Shown in pieces: positions 17,182-26,312 of a DNA stretch of 44,988 bases (the first letter of the stretch is position 1; every line of letters starts with the position of its first letter). Origin of the DNA: Nitrospirota bacterium (GTDB lineage: Bacteria > Nitrospirota > JACRHJ01). Both the position numbers and the translations under genes were made by a program. The stretch is from assembly GCA_021789495.1 (NCBI GenBank), contig JAJYJM010000016.1, positions 1 through 44,988 of the forward strand, written 5' to 3'. Below the pieces are notes generated by a model. That model saw nothing but the letters and a program-made list of their open reading frames with translations. It ran no database searches and was not told the DNA's origin.

Positions 17182-18279
17182 CTAAGTCCTGCGTCTTCTT
17201 CCCCTTATGTGTCGTCTGTGGTGAACGCCATATATCTTGAGCCTTTTGCCCGGAAGTATCCTGGACTTAAGCGACAGGCCGTTTAACCTTGCAAGCCTGG
17301 CAGGGCTCATTCCGTATCTGCGCGCGATGCCGGAGAGCGTGTCGCCGCGCCTTACCCTGTAAATACGCCTGGATACGACCCGCCTTACGCGATGCCTTAT
17401 TCTCTCCCTGACCCTGTAAGAAGCCTTTATAATTCGCCCGGCCTCCGGCGTGTCGCCGAGCGCCAGGGTCTGGTTTTTCATAGCCAGTTCAAATCCCTTA
17501 TCCAGGAGTTTTTTGGTATCCCCCCAGAGGTCTGCGCCGTGCAGGATTGCGACTATGAGCCTGGTGTTGGAACAGTTGGCCTCTCCGACATAGCACTGCC
17601 GGGCGGCGAGGGTATAACCAGTTTTGCCGGCGCCGGCGCCCTCGTAATACCAGAGCATCCTGTTATGGTTCTTCAGGAGCATCTTGTCCCTGCGGCCCAT
17701 GTTGAGGGTCGCGTATTTCGTGCAGGCTATCTGCATGAAGGTCGGATTGTGCATGGCGTAGCGGAGCATAATGGCCAGGTCGTACGGCGTGGTGTAATGG
17801 TCGCTTATCGGAAGACCGGAGGCGTTTCTGAAATTGGTATCCACGGCCCCTATTTCGTGCGCCTTTTCCGTCATGAGTTTTGCGAACGCCGGCTCCGAGC
17901 CCGCTATGCCTTCCGCAAGCACGACGGCGCTGTCGTTGGCGCTTTTCAAAAGCAGCGAATAAAGAAGCGCCTGCACGGTCACCCTGTCGCCCGGCCTTAG
18001 GTAAACCTTCGAAGCGGGCATGGAGGCCGCGTACCGGCTCACGGTGAAGACGTCGGACATCTTCGCCCTTTCGAGGGTAAGTATCGCCGTCATTACCTTG
18101 GTGCAGGAAGCGGGAGGGAACTTCGTGTTGAGGTTCCTGGATATTATGACCTTGCCGGTATCGGCGTCCATCACGCAGACGCCCTCGGCGGTTACGGAAA
18201 AGTTATCTTCCGCAAGGGCGGACCGAATCGAGGTTAAAAGAATTAGTGTAAAAAGAATCAGCGCCGACAATCTCTTCAT
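17182..18279 (-). CDS. D-alanyl-D-alanine carboxypeptidase with C-terminal LysM domain
   Basis: A 365-residue secreted penicillin-binding protein of the PBP5/6 (S11) class. Signal peptide 1-23 ends LAE. The three active-site motifs are complete: S58-C-T-K61, S113-A-N115 and K219-T-G221. Residues 285-305 form a very Arg-rich linker. A LysM domain follows (about 306-350: YRVRRGDTLSGIARRYGMS and LARLNGLS), then a basic tail ending GRRRRT. The usual PBP5 C-terminal domain and amphipathic anchor are replaced by LysM, which would bind peptidoglycan directly. Its place inside the dcw operon, between mraY and murD, is unusual. It should trim D-Ala from stem peptides during division. Confidence 0.93.
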   Translation of the reverse strand: MKRLSALILFTLILLTSIRSALAEDNFSVTAEGVCVMDADTGKVIISRNLNTKFPPASCTKVMTAILTLERAKMSDVFTVSRYAASMPASKVYLRPGDRVTVQALLYSLLLKSANDSAVVLAEGIAGSEPAFAKLMTEKAHEIGAVDTNFRNASGLPISDHYTTPYDLAIMLRYAMHNPTFMQIACTKYATLNMGRRDKMLLKNHNRMLWYYEGAGAGKTGYTLAARQCYVGEANCSNTRLIVAILHGADLWGDTKKLLDKGFELAMKNQTLALGDTPEAGRIIKASYRVRERIRHRVRRVVSRRIYRVRRGDTLSGIARRYGMSPARLARLNGLSLKSRILPGKRLKIYGVHHRRHIRGRRRRT

Positions 18280-18291
18280 GACATCTTCCTT

Positions 18292-19374
18292 CTACCTGAG
18301 TTTCAGTGTGCTCAGGCCCACCAATGCAAGAATAATACCGAGAATCCAAAACCGCGCAATCACCTTCGATTCCGCCCAGCCCATCTCTTCAAAATGATGA
18401 TGGACCGGCGCCATCCTGAAAATCCTCTTGCCCCGGCTCTTGAACGACGCTACCTGAAAAATAACCGAGAGCGCCTCCGCAACAAATATACCTCCTACTA
18501 TCACCAGTATTATTTCATGCTTCGTCAGCACGGCCAGCATGCCGAGCGCACCGCCCAGGCTCAGACTCCCGACGTCGCCCATGAACACCTCGGCGGGATG
18601 CGAGTTATACCACAGAAAACCCAAAGACGCGCCCATCAAGGCTCCGCAGAAGACCGTCAGTTCTCCCGCCCCCTGAATGTACAGCACCTGTAGATAATTT
18701 GCGAATATCCTGTTGCCCGTAACATACACGAGAACGGCGTTGGCGCCCGCGGCTATGCCGACAAGACCTATCGCCAGGCCGTCCAGGCCGTCGGTCAAGT
18801 TTACCGCGTTGGACGAACCGACCAGCACCAGCACGACGAACGGCACATAGAACCACGCCAGGTTTATTATCCATTTCTTGAAGAAGGGTATCAGAAGCAC
18901 CGTGCTGTTCGGGTCCATAGGGTTGAAATAGAGCAGCAACCCTATTAAAAGGGCGATCACCACCTGCCATCCGAACTTGTACCGGGCCTTCAGTCCCTCG
19001 CTCTTCTTTCTTACGACCTTCAGGTAGTCGTCGTAGAACCCCACCGCGCCGAAGGCAAGAGTGCCGCACACCACGAGCCAGACGTAGCGGTTGGTGAGGT
19101 CTGACCACAAAAGGGTCGGAACCGTTATGGCAAGGAGTATCAAAATCCCGCCCATCGTCGGAGTCCCTGCCTTGCCTAAGTGCGTGCCGGGCCCGTCCGC
19201 GCGGACCTGCTGTCCGACTTTGAGCTCTTTTAGCTTCCGAATGATGGACGGCCCGAAGATAAAGCTTATAAGGAGCGCCGTGAACATCGCGCTGGCGAAG
19301 CGGAACGTAATGTAGCGGAACACGTTGAAGGCGTGTATTTTTTCGTGAAGCGGAAATAACAGGTTATAAAACAT
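18292..19374 (-). CDS. mraY: Phospho-N-acetylmuramoyl-pentapeptide transferase
   Basis: A 360-residue polytopic enzyme (about ten membrane segments) that makes lipid I from UDP-MurNAc-pentapeptide and undecaprenyl phosphate. Catalytic motifs are present: GFYDDYLKV with D115 and D116, [13 protein letters not shown], and [12 protein letters not shown] near the C-terminus. Length is exactly typical. The ATG at 19374 overlaps the murF stop by one base. It is followed by the LysM carboxypeptidase 13 bases on. Confidence 0.98.
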   Translation of the reverse strand: MFYNLLFPLHEKIHAFNVFRYITFRFASAMFTALLISFIFGPSIIRKLKELKVGQQVRADGPGTHLGKAGTPTMGGILILLAITVPTLLWSDLTNRYVWLVVCGTLAFGAVGFYDDYLKVVRKKSEGLKARYKFGWQVVIALLIGLLLYFNPMDPNSTVLLIPFFKKWIINLAWFYVPFVVLVLVGSSNAVNLTDGLDGLAIGLVGIAAGANAVLVYVTGNRIFANYLQVLYIQGAGELTVFCGALMGASLGFLWYNSHPAEVFMGDVGSLSLGGALGMLAVLTKHEIILVIVGGIFVAEALSVIFQVASFKSRGKRIFRMAPVHHHFEEMGWAESKVIARFWILGIILALVGLSTLKLR

Positions 19375-20753
19375 TACGCGTGAATCCTCCCCGTCTTCAG
19401 CTTCTCCACCGCGAGTTCCATCTTAGAGCCGCGCGAGCCCTTCACGAGCACTACGTCCCCCGCTTTAAGAAAATCCGCCGCAATCTCCGCCGCCTTGCCG
19501 GGTTCAGGCGAGATGAATATGTTCTCCTCCGGCATACCGGCCTCTATCGCGCCCTGGGCGGTATCCGGCGCATGCGGGCCTACCAGCACCAGCATATGGA
19601 CGCCGCTTGCCCCGGCGAGCCTGCCGGTATCGAAATGAGACCTCGACGCCAAGCTCCCAAGCTCCAGCATCTCGCCAAGGATTGCGAATTTTCTCCCGCC
19701 TTTCATAGCCGCGAGCGCGCTTATCGCCGCAGCCATCGACGCCGGGTTTGCGTTATAGGCGTCGTTTATTACCCTTACCCCGTCGATTATCTCCTCCTGC
19801 ATCCGCATCTTCGCGGGGCGGCAGGATGAGAGTCCTTCTTTTATTTCGTCAATCGTCATGCCGAGCACAAAGGCCGCGGAGGCCGCGGCCAGCGCGTTAT
19901 AGACATTATGCGAGCCTATGAAGTTCAGTTTTATCGCGGCGGACATGCCCGGCAGTTTCAGCCTGAAAGACACACCGCCTGCGCCCTCCGCTATATCCGA
20001 TGCGGATACCGCGGCGTCTCTACCGAGGCCGAAAGACACGGTCTTTCCCTTGAACTGGTGCGGCATGGCCTTTAAGTGCGGGTCGTCCGCGTTCAATATC
20101 GCCGTCCCTTCGGGCGGCAGGGATGCGATCAGTTCCGACTTCGCCTTCGCCACCCCTTCGAGGTCCTTCAGGACGTCTAAGTGGGCCGGGCCTATGTTCG
20201 TTATCACGCCTATTACAGGCGCCGCAATCTCGGCGAGTCTGGCAATCTCGCCCGGCGCGCTCATGCCCATTTCTATAACCGCCGCCCAGTGTTCGTCCTT
20301 AAGCCTTAGGAGCGTGAGCGGAACGCCGATGTGGTTATTCAGGTTTCCATCTGTCCTAAGCGTCGGGCCGCGCAGCGAGAGTATAGACGTGAGCATTTCC
20401 TTGGTGGTGGTCTTCCCGTTTGTGCCTGTGATGCCGATAACAGGCAGCCCCTTCCTTGCCGTTCTTACGGAATACGCAATATCTTGCAGCGCGCGCAGCG
20501 TATCCGGGACCTCTATTAAAGTCATCCCCGGCTGATTGACATCCTTCCCCTTCTCGACAAGCGCGCCCGCCGCGCCGGAGCCCGCCGCCTGCGCTATGAA
20601 GTCATGGCCGTCGAAGCGTTCGCCGGAAAGCGGGACGAAGAGCTCGCCCGGCCCAACGCTCCTGCTGTCCGTCGATACGCCGGAGAACGCCAATTCGCCT
20701 TCCTGGACGAGCCTGCCACCCGTCGCCGCGATTATTTTTTCCAAATCAATCAC
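19374..20753 (-). CDS. murF: UDP-MurNAc-tripeptide--D-Ala-D-Ala ligase
   Basis: A 459-residue Mur ligase adding D-Ala-D-Ala to the tripeptide. Seen: [20 protein letters not shown] in the N-terminal domain, ATP loop [14 protein letters not shown] (107-120), [13 protein letters not shown], and [13 protein letters not shown] in the C-terminal half. The start is a GTG at 20753 overlapping the murE stop (GTGA), which implies coupled translation. Confidence 0.97.
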   Translation of the reverse strand: MIDLEKIIAATGGRLVQEGELAFSGVSTDSRSVGPGELFVPLSGERFDGHDFIAQAAGSGAAGALVEKGKDVNQPGMTLIEVPDTLRALQDIAYSVRTARKGLPVIGITGTNGKTTTKEMLTSILSLRGPTLRTDGNLNNHIGVPLTLLRLKDEHWAAVIEMGMSAPGEIARLAEIAAPVIGVITNIGPAHLDVLKDLEGVAKAKSELIASLPPEGTAILNADDPHLKAMPHQFKGKTVSFGLGRDAAVSASDIAEGAGGVSFRLKLPGMSAAIKLNFIGSHNVYNALAAASAAFVLGMTIDEIKEGLSSCRPAKMRMQEEIIDGVRVINDAYNANPASMAAAISALAAMKGGRKFAILGEMLELGSLASRSHFDTGRLAGASGVHMLVLVGPHAPDTAQGAIEAGMPEENIFISPEPGKAAEIAADFLKAGDVVLVKGSRGSKMELAVEKLKTGRIHA

Positions 20754-22255
20754 GCGCTCTTCCTCGCAAGCATTGCCGCAGCCGCCGTTTCACGGTCGTC
20801 GAAATGGTATTTCGTCGTCCCGATTATCTGGTAGTCCTCGTGCCCTTTGCCGGCGATAAGCACCGTGTCTCCGCCCCGCGCGGCCCCGACTGCGAACGAA
20901 ATAGCCTGTGCCCTGTCCGGATATACGAAGTAGCTTAGGCCCTTGACCTTCGAGCCTTCCTCCGCGATGCCGGCTTCCGCGTCATCAAGTATCTTGACCG
21001 GGTCTTCCGTGCGCGGGTTGTCGGATGTCAGGATAACAACGTCCGCAAGCCTCGCGGCAGCATGTCCCATCTTCGGCCTTTTCGTCCTGTCCCTGTCTCC
21101 GCCGCAGCCGAATACGACTATCAGGCGTCCTTTCGACAGCTCCCGCGCCGCCGTCAGCGCCCTTGCCAGCGCGTCATCGGTATGCGCATAGTCCACAAGC
21201 ACAGTATAGTCGAGGCGCGTCCCGTCGCCGGTCGACAGGCCCTGGTCGGCATGCACGCGCTCAAGGCGTCCCGGCACGTCCTCCGCCCTCGCCAGCCCGT
21301 CGGATATTTCGCGCAGGCTCTTCCCAAGCGCCATGCCGGCGCCCGCGGCGGAAAGCATGTTATACAGGTTATGCCTTCCCACGAGACGGGACTTTATCTT
21401 CGCCTCCCCAGCCGGGGTGAGGAGCGTAAAAGACGTCCCGGAAGGGGATATTTCGATGTCTTTCGCCGTCACGTCCGCCCGTGACGAAACGCCGTATGTA
21501 ATGACTTCGCCCGATGCGGCGTTCTTAAGTTCCACGCCCTTCGGGTCGTCGATATTTATTACATTAATTCCCGAAAAAATTGTGAAGAACGACTTTTTGA
21601 CCTGAAAGTATTCCTCCATCGTCCCGTGGAAGTCCAGGTGGTCCTGCGTGAAGTTTGTGAATATCTTCACCTTGAAATCGCAGCCCGCGATTCTCTTAAG
21701 CGCCACGGCATGGGACGATACCTCCATCACTGCCGACTTCGCGCCTCCGTTTGCTATCTCGGAGAGCAGGGCCTGGAGGTCTATCGATTCAGGGGTAGTA
21801 TTCGGCGCCGGGAATTTTTTCCCGCCGTACTCGTAGGATATTGTGCCTATAAGCCCGGGCTCGGAGCCTTTCACCCGCAAAATCGAGCGGACGAGGTATG
21901 ATGTCGTAGTCTTCCCGTTTGTGCCCGTGATGCCGACAAGGTCGAGCCTCCTGGAGGGGTGCCGATAAAAATTCGCCGCCGCAAGCGCCATTGCAAGCCT
22001 TGCGTCGGATACCTTCACAAAAGAAACTCCTGCCGGCATCGGGCCTTCGTAGTCCTCGAACAGGACTGCCGCGGCCCCCTTTTCGAGCGCGCTTTTTATA
22101 TACGCCGCGCCGTCCGATTTAAGTCCCTTGACAGCGCAGAAAAGCGAGCCGGGAGAGACCTTGCGCGAATCGTACTGAACCGAGGATATCTCGACGTTAG
22201 TATCTCCCCGAACAGCCTTTCCGCCGATTCCCGCCATAACTTCGTTTAACTTCAT
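20750..22255 (-). CDS. murE: UDP-MurNAc-tripeptide synthetase (meso-DAP-adding)
   Basis: A 501-residue Mur ligase. The ATP loop [13 protein letters not shown] is at 108-120 and the substrate motif DNPRTEDP at 412-419. DNPR is the signature for meso-diaminopimelate, so the organism has DAP-type peptidoglycan. Oddity: between LERVHADQ and DYTVLVDYAHT (about 339-348) there are some ten extra residues, GLSTGDGTRL, where most MurE proteins have a very short turn. Part of this is encoded by a palindromic-element copy at 21227-21240. The ATG at 22255 abuts the ftsI stop. Confidence 0.96.
   Translation of the reverse strand: MKLNEVMAGIGGKAVRGDTNVEISSVQYDSRKVSPGSLFCAVKGLKSDGAAYIKSALEKGAAAVLFEDYEGPMPAGVSFVKVSDARLAMALAAANFYRHPSRRLDLVGITGTNGKTTTSYLVRSILRVKGSEPGLIGTISYEYGGKKFPAPNTTPESIDLQALLSEIANGGAKSAVMEVSSHAVALKRIAGCDFKVKIFTNFTQDHLDFHGTMEEYFQVKKSFFTIFSGINVINIDDPKGVELKNAASGEVITYGVSSRADVTAKDIEISPSGTSFTLLTPAGEAKIKSRLVGRHNLYNMLSAAGAGMALGKSLREISDGLARAEDVPGRLERVHADQGLSTGDGTRLDYTVLVDYAHTDDALARALTAARELSKGRLIVVFGCGGDRDRTKRPKMGHAAARLADVVILTSDNPRTEDPVKILDDAEAGIAEEGSKVKGLSYFVYPDRAQAISFAVGAARGGDTVLIAGKGHEDYQIIGTTKYHFDDRETAAAAMLARKSA
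21227..21240. repeat. Palindromic element in murE
   Basis: GCCGGTCGACAGGC, one mismatch from the perfect core. The gene strand reads GGC CTG TCG ACC GGC, giving GLSTG, the frame also used in rsmH. It sits in a loop just before the conserved VDYAHT strand. Confidence 0.65.
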
Positions 22256-24016
22256 TTATCTCACCACCGTAATCGTCTGGCTCGGCAGGCGCGTAGGCAC
22301 CTTCATATAAGTAAGCGCCTGCTTTACTATGCTCTTGAATGCCGGGGCCGCGACAACTCCGCCGTAATACGCCCCGCCATGCGGCTCGTTTAAAACCACT
22401 ATGGCGGAAATTTTCGGGTTGTCCGCCGGACAAAAGCCTACAAAAGAACTGTAGTATTTTGTCTTGGAATATCTACCGAGGGCGCGCTCGAACTTCTGGG
22501 CCGTGCCGGTCTTGCCCGCCACCTGGTATCCCTTTATATTTGCCTCGACCGCAGTCCCGCCGTCCTCGACGACCGTCGTCAATATATTCCTGAGCGTCAC
22601 AGCCGTCGCCGTGGAAACAACCTGGCGCTCCTTCTCCGGAGTCCTCTTCATAACGACGGAGCCGTCCGCGCCGCGAATCTCGGATACTATATACGGCTTC
22701 ATGTAATACCCGCCGTTGGCGATGCAGTTCATGGCGGTAAGCATCTGGAGCGGCGTTACGCCCACTTCCTGGCCTATGGCAACGGATGCGACGGAAAGCC
22801 CGGACCACTCCCTGATGTCCCTGAGCTCGCCTCCCGCCTCGCCGGGCAGGTCTACGCCCGTCTTCGCGCCAAACCCGAACGCCCTGGCATACTTGTAAAG
22901 CCTCTTTGCACCAAGTCTTAATGCGACCTTGATCGTCCCGACGTTGTTGCTTTTCTGTATGACCTCCTGAAACGTCAGCCGCCCGCCCTCGTTGTCCGCG
23001 CTGTGGATGATAGTCCCGTCTACGTCAAGCTCTCCTTTTCCGCAGTCGATTATGTCCGACGGCCTTACGACCCCCTGTTCCAGAGCCGCCGAGGCGGTGA
23101 CAATCTTGAACGTGGAACCAGGTTCGTAGAGGTCGGAGACCGCCCGGTTCCTCCATGCATAAACGGGGTAGCGGGACCAGTCGTTGGGATTGAAGCCCGG
23201 CCTGTCGGCCATCGCAAGTATCTCCCCGGTATTCGGGTCCATGACTATGGCGCTGGCGGACAGGGGCCTGTATTTCTCCATTATCCTGTCGAGAGCCTTT
23301 TCCGCCATGTACTGCACCTTTTCGTTTATGGTAAGGATTATGTCGCATCCGGCCCTGGGCGAGTTTTTGCCCTCGCTGACCGTAAGGACTTCCCTGCCCC
23401 TGCCGTCCCGCTCGACAATCGCCTTCCCCGGGAGACCTCCTATATATTTTTCGTATTCCTGCTCAAGACCGTCGAGGCCCTTTCCATCCGTGCCCGTAAA
23501 TCCGATGACGCCCGCCGCCAGGTCTTTTTCGGGGTAATACCTGCGGCTGTCGTACAACCAGCCCAGCACCCCCTCCATGCCGCCGTCCGTCTTTATCTTC
23601 GGCTGGACGTCCGGCGATACCTGCCTCGCCAGCCACACGAACTTCTTGTCGCCCTCGAGCTTTTTCTCGACGGACTTTTTATTCAGGCCCAGGACGGGGG
23701 CGATGGCTGCCGCAACCTCGCGCGGGTCGCGCGCGTTCGCCGGGACGCCGTAGAGCGAGTCCGCCTCAACGCTTACAGCAAGCTCGGCCCCCGTGCTGTC
23801 ATATATCGTCCCGCGCTTCGGCGGAAGCTCCACAAGCTCCTGCTGCTGTTTGAGCGCCTTCTTAGCCAGGAAGCTCTTGTCTATGACCTGGAGGTAGAAA
23901 AGCTTTGCCACCACCCCCATGTAGCCCACGGCGAGAAGGACTACTACAAGCATCACACGTCTCTTCCGGCCGTGGGTCGTATCCGCAGCCCCGGCTGATT
24001 CCAGCCTGCCCTGCAT
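22256..24016 (-). CDS. ftsI: Septal transpeptidase FtsI (PBP3)
   Basis: A 586-residue class B penicillin-binding protein that cross-links septal peptidoglycan with FtsW. Membrane anchor about 20-42; PBP dimer domain from about 66 (PPKRGTIYDSTGAELA). Transpeptidase motifs: S301-T-F-K304 in YEPGSTFKIV, S356-N-N358, and K502-T-G504 in AGKTGTAQKFE. There are no C-terminal PASTA domains. The ATG at 24016 overlaps the ftsL stop by one base. Position between ftsL and murE is standard. Confidence 0.97.
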   Translation of the reverse strand: MQGRLESAGAADTTHGRKRRVMLVVVLLAVGYMGVVAKLFYLQVIDKSFLAKKALKQQQELVELPPKRGTIYDSTGAELAVSVEADSLYGVPANARDPREVAAAIAPVLGLNKKSVEKKLEGDKKFVWLARQVSPDVQPKIKTDGGMEGVLGWLYDSRRYYPEKDLAAGVIGFTGTDGKGLDGLEQEYEKYIGGLPGKAIVERDGRGREVLTVSEGKNSPRAGCDIILTINEKVQYMAEKALDRIMEKYRPLSASAIVMDPNTGEILAMADRPGFNPNDWSRYPVYAWRNRAVSDLYEPGSTFKIVTASAALEQGVVRPSDIIDCGKGELDVDGTIIHSADNEGGRLTFQEVIQKSNNVGTIKVALRLGAKRLYKYARAFGFGAKTGVDLPGEAGGELRDIREWSGLSVASVAIGQEVGVTPLQMLTAMNCIANGGYYMKPYIVSEIRGADGSVVMKRTPEKERQVVSTATAVTLRNILTTVVEDGGTAVEANIKGYQVAGKTGTAQKFERALGRYSKTKYYSSFVGFCPADNPKISAIVVLNEPHGGAYYGGVVAAPAFKSIVKQALTYMKVPTRLPSQTITVVR

Positions 24017-24420
24017 CAGGTCTTCCCCGGCGCAGCCTTTTCCGCGGCGGCGGAAGCCGCGCCGGACACGGGCGTTCCCGCGGCGCCGACAGGCCTTGAC
24101 GCTTTCTCGACCAGCACAATCTGTCCGGTCTTCGGCACATGCATCCCTATGTCGCTGTCCGCGATGCTCTCTATCCTCGCAGGAGAGGCGAGGGTGGAGC
24201 TTTCTATCTGGAGGTCCTTGTTCTCCCTCAAAAGCCCCGCCTTTTCCTTCTTCAGGGCCTCAATCTGATAGCCGACCTTTATCACCTGCACCCTCTGCCA
24301 CACATAAACCATGCAGAAGGCGGCAACCGCGAAAACTGCGGCGAAGACACCGAGCCTTCTTGCAAGGCGCGCCTTTTTAATCCTAATGCTTGACAGGCAG
24401 GAAAGCGAGTGTTCCAGCAT
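24016..24420 (-). CDS. ftsL: FtsL-type division protein
   Basis: A 134-residue bitopic protein in the ftsL position. A short basic cytoplasmic tail precedes one membrane segment (about 22-41). A leucine-zipper-like coiled coil follows (about 45-75), then SPARIESIADSDIGMHVPKTGQIVLVE, which matches the typical FtsL juxta-coil pattern. An Ala/Gly/Pro-rich tail ends the protein. FtsL joins FtsB/FtsQ and activates FtsWI. I use the ATG at 24420, with GGAG eight bases upstream; a GTG three bases earlier is possible. Sequence identity in this family is low, so position and layout carry weight. Confidence 0.88.
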   Translation of the reverse strand: MLEHSLSCLSSIRIKKARLARRLGVFAAVFAVAAFCMVYVWQRVQVIKVGYQIEALKKEKAGLLRENKDLQIESSTLASPARIESIADSDIGMHVPKTGQIVLVEKASRPVGAAGTPVSGAASAAAEKAAPGKT

Positions 24421-25379
24421 CACATTCTCTCCGCCGCGCGAAGTTTGGCGCTTCTCGCGCTTGGGTTGGACTTTATCTCCTCCTCCGAAGGCAAAACAGG
24501 CTTCGGAGTGAGTATCTTAAGATACGGCTTCTTCCCGCATACGCACTCCGGGAAATCCGGCGGGCATGTGCACGGTCTCGCCCCTACCCTGAATGATTCC
24601 TTCACCAGCCTGTCTTCCAGTGAATGGTAGGAGATGACGACGGCGCGCCCGCCGGCCCTGAGCATCGAAATCATCTCCGGAAGAGCGGCCTCCAACGCAT
24701 CTATCTCTCCGTTCACGGCAATCCGAAGCGCCTGGAAAGTCCTCGTAGCCGGATGCAGCTTCGGCGGCCAGGCCCCCCTGGGTATGGAGTCTTCCACGGC
24801 GCGGGCCAGAAGACGCGTGGTGTCTATTTTTTTTTCTTCCCGCCTCGCGGCGATTGTCCGCGCTATTCTCTTCGCCCAGCGCTCCTCGCCGTATTCAAAA
24901 ATAATCCTCGAAAGCTCGCTTTCCGCGAGACTATTGACAAGGTCCGCGGCGCTCTCTCCGCGGCTTCTGTCCATGCGCATGTCGAGCGGCGCGTCCGAGG
25001 AAAAACCGAAGCCCCTCTCAGGCGTTTTAAGCTGAAGCGTGGATACGCCGAGATCCATGATAAAACCGTCAAGCCCGTTATAGCCCTGCCGCCTTATCAA
25101 CTCTCCGGCCTCCCGGAAATCCGCCTTGAAAACGGCCAATCTCTTGCCGTATTTTTCGAGGGCCATTCCCGCGATCTCCATGGCCTGGCTGTCCTTGTCT
25201 ATCCCGATAAGCCTCCCGGCTTTTATTTTCTTCAGTATCTCTTCCGCGTGCCCGCCAAGCCCCAGGGTTAAGTCTGCGTAAACCCCATCCGGTCTGACGT
25301 TCAGGAACTCGACCGACTCCTTGAGTAGGACGGGGATATGCAGTTTGCCGCCGGTTGACCGGCCCGCATCACAGCCCAT
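24420..25379 (-). CDS. rsmH: 16S rRNA (cytosine1402-N4)-methyltransferase
   Basis: About 319 residues; the SAM-dependent enzyme that N4-methylates C1402 of 16S rRNA in the P site. Family features: HIPVLLKESVEFL at the start, YADLTLGLGGHAEEIL (SAM loop), DLGVSTLQLKTPERGFGFSSDAPLDMRMD, FQALRIAVNGEIDALE, and YHSLEDRLVKESF. The start could be the ATG at 25379, inside the mraZ 3' end, or the ATG at 25394; neither has a clear ribosome binding site. Oddity: the leader residues AGRSTGG just before the conserved HIPVLL are encoded by a palindromic-element copy at 25350-25363. Confidence 0.96.
   Translation of the reverse strand: MGCDAGRSTGGKLHIPVLLKESVEFLNVRPDGVYADLTLGLGGHAEEILKKIKAGRLIGIDKDSQAMEIAGMALEKYGKRLAVFKADFREAGELIRRQGYNGLDGFIMDLGVSTLQLKTPERGFGFSSDAPLDMRMDRSRGESAADLVNSLAESELSRIIFEYGEERWAKRIARTIAARREEKKIDTTRLLARAVEDSIPRGAWPPKLHPATRTFQALRIAVNGEIDALEAALPEMISMLRAGGRAVVISYHSLEDRLVKESFRVGARPCTCPPDFPECVCGKKPYLKILTPKPVLPSEEEIKSNPSARSAKLRAAERM
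25350..25363. repeat. Palindromic element at the rsmH 5' end
   Basis: GCCGGTTGACCGGC, six-base arms fully paired around TG. The gene strand reads GGC CGG TCA ACC GGC, giving GRSTG. It lies 6 bases from the mraZ stop and within the first 15 codons of rsmH. Confidence 0.7.
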
Positions 25380-25824
25380 ATGCGGCCATGGCATCCCTGA
25401 CCGCCGCTCCGTCCTCCTCCGGGTTCTCCCTCTTCCAGGTCTCGGCGTCCCAGAACTCCATGCGGTTTGAAAGCCCTATTATTATCACCTCGCGGTTAAG
25501 CCCGGCGTAGGACTTCAGCGCGGGGGGCACAAGGACGCGGCCCTGGCCGTCCAGCTCGCAGACCTTTGCGGACGAGTAATAGGTGCGGAGATACTTCATT
25601 ACCATCGGGTCGCTCTGGGGCAGGGAGCTTATTTTTTCGTCTATCTTCTGCCATTCCTCGACAGGATAGGCGGCGATGCAGCGGTCGTAATGCTTCATAA
25701 GGACGAGCTTCTCGTCATAGCGCTCGGCGAGCACCTCGCGGAAATCGGACGGGATGCTTACTCGTCCCTTGTTGTCGAGGCTGTATGCGTGGTGCCCGAT
25801 GAACCTGTCGATAAGCGCGGCCAT
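25369..25824 (-). CDS. mraZ: Transcriptional regulator MraZ
   Basis: A 151-residue MraZ with two SpoVT/AbrB-like halves. The first has HHAYSLDNKGRVSIPSDFRE (about 11-30), with the conserved D-x-K-G-R motif. The second has CELDGQGRVLVPPALKSYAGL (about 89-109), with DGQGR. MraZ forms a ring-shaped oligomer that binds direct repeats upstream of its own operon and represses dcw genes in E. coli. The ATG at 25824 has GAGGGG upstream. The MraZ box at 25973-25997 supports autoregulation here. Confidence 0.97.
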   Translation of the reverse strand: MAALIDRFIGHHAYSLDNKGRVSIPSDFREVLAERYDEKLVLMKHYDRCIAAYPVEEWQKIDEKISSLPQSDPMVMKYLRTYYSSAKVCELDGQGRVLVPPALKSYAGLNREVIIIGLSNRMEFWDAETWKRENPEEDGAAVRDAMAAYGL

Positions 25825-25841
25825 CCCAACCCCTCAGAACC

Positions 25842-25873
25842 GTTGCTTTTCTTTCAGGTGAAAGAAAAGCAAC
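25842..25873 (-). promoter_or_regulatory. Leader hairpin upstream of mraZ
   Basis: A 14-bp perfect inverted repeat (arms at 25842-25855 and 25860-25873) around a 4-base loop, in the mraZ leader 18 bases before the ATG. No T-run follows on the minus strand, so a standard terminator is unlikely. The mraZ ribosome binding site falls just after the stem. It could affect mRNA stability or translation, or be a dispersed repeat. Confidence 0.55.
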
Positions 25874-25972
25874 CAAAAGAAAGACAACCGGATAGTAAAA
25901 CAGGGCATCATGCGGGGGCGGGAAATCCACAGGCGTGTCAACAGGAAGAATCAAATCATTTTGCGGCCTTTT

Positions 25973-25997
25973 CCCACTTTACCCCACTTTATCCCAC
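25973..25997 (-). promoter_or_regulatory. MraZ-binding repeats (operator)
   Basis: Three direct repeats read on the minus strand as GTGGG at 25997-25993, 25987-25983 and 25977-25973, spaced exactly 10 bases apart. This matches the known MraZ box layout of TGGG repeats on one face of the helix. They begin just after the expected transcription start. Confidence 0.85.
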
Positions 25998-26006
25998 TAC
26001 GGGCTG

Positions 26007-26036
26007 AGTATACATGCCGAAATCAGTGATTGTCAA
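26007..26036 (-). promoter_or_regulatory. Promoter of the dcw operon (Pmra)
   Basis: On the minus strand TTGACA (26036-26031), an 18-base spacer and TATACT (26012-26007). The MraZ repeats lie directly downstream, so bound MraZ would block initiation or escape. The leader to mraZ is about 175 bases. Confidence 0.8.
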
Positions 26037-26250
26037 GCGTAAAAACCCCGTAAAACTTATTATTTTTAATGTCAAAGAACGGATTTCGGGCGTTCCGGGG
26101 AGTGCAAAAAGCTGGATTTGGGAAAGTGGGATATGCGGCGCTTCTGAACTTCTTGGGAAACTCCTTTGGACATCCGGGCTTGAAACTGCTCCAAGCCGGA
26201 GATTTTATCAGTAAACGGGCCCGAAGTCAAACGGGAATAAGTCTTAAGGC
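26037..26250. other. Intergenic spacer without recognised genes
   Basis: This stretch lies between the divergent promoters of mraZ and the unknown gene at 26313. A short open frame covers most of it but has no ribosome binding site or family match. I see no tRNA or riboswitch-like fold. Confidence 0.4.
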
Positions 26251-26279
26251 TTGAAAAATCATATAAATTGGAATATACT
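26251..26279 (+). promoter_or_regulatory. Promoter for the 161-aa unknown gene
   Basis: TTGAAA (26251-26256), a 17-base spacer and TATACT (26274-26279). The predicted start is about 26286, which rules out the in-frame TTG at 26268 as translation start. Confidence 0.75.
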
Positions 26280-26312
26280 CGATTAAATTTTTTTAACAGG
26301 CGAGGTTATAGA

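Noticed and set aside
25715-25954. Open frame across the mraZ leader and 5' end
   Set aside because: No usual start with a ribosome binding site, overlaps mraZ in another frame, and the N-terminal part is Pro-rich and unlike any family.
26096-26135. Extra TGGG repeats on the plus strand upstream of the dcw promoter
   Set aside because: Spacing is 8 rather than 10 bases and they lie on the other strand, so they do not fit an MraZ box.
26014-26214. 66-residue open frame between the mraZ and 26313 promoters
   Set aside because: It begins within the mraZ promoter region, lacks a ribosome binding site and shows no family features.
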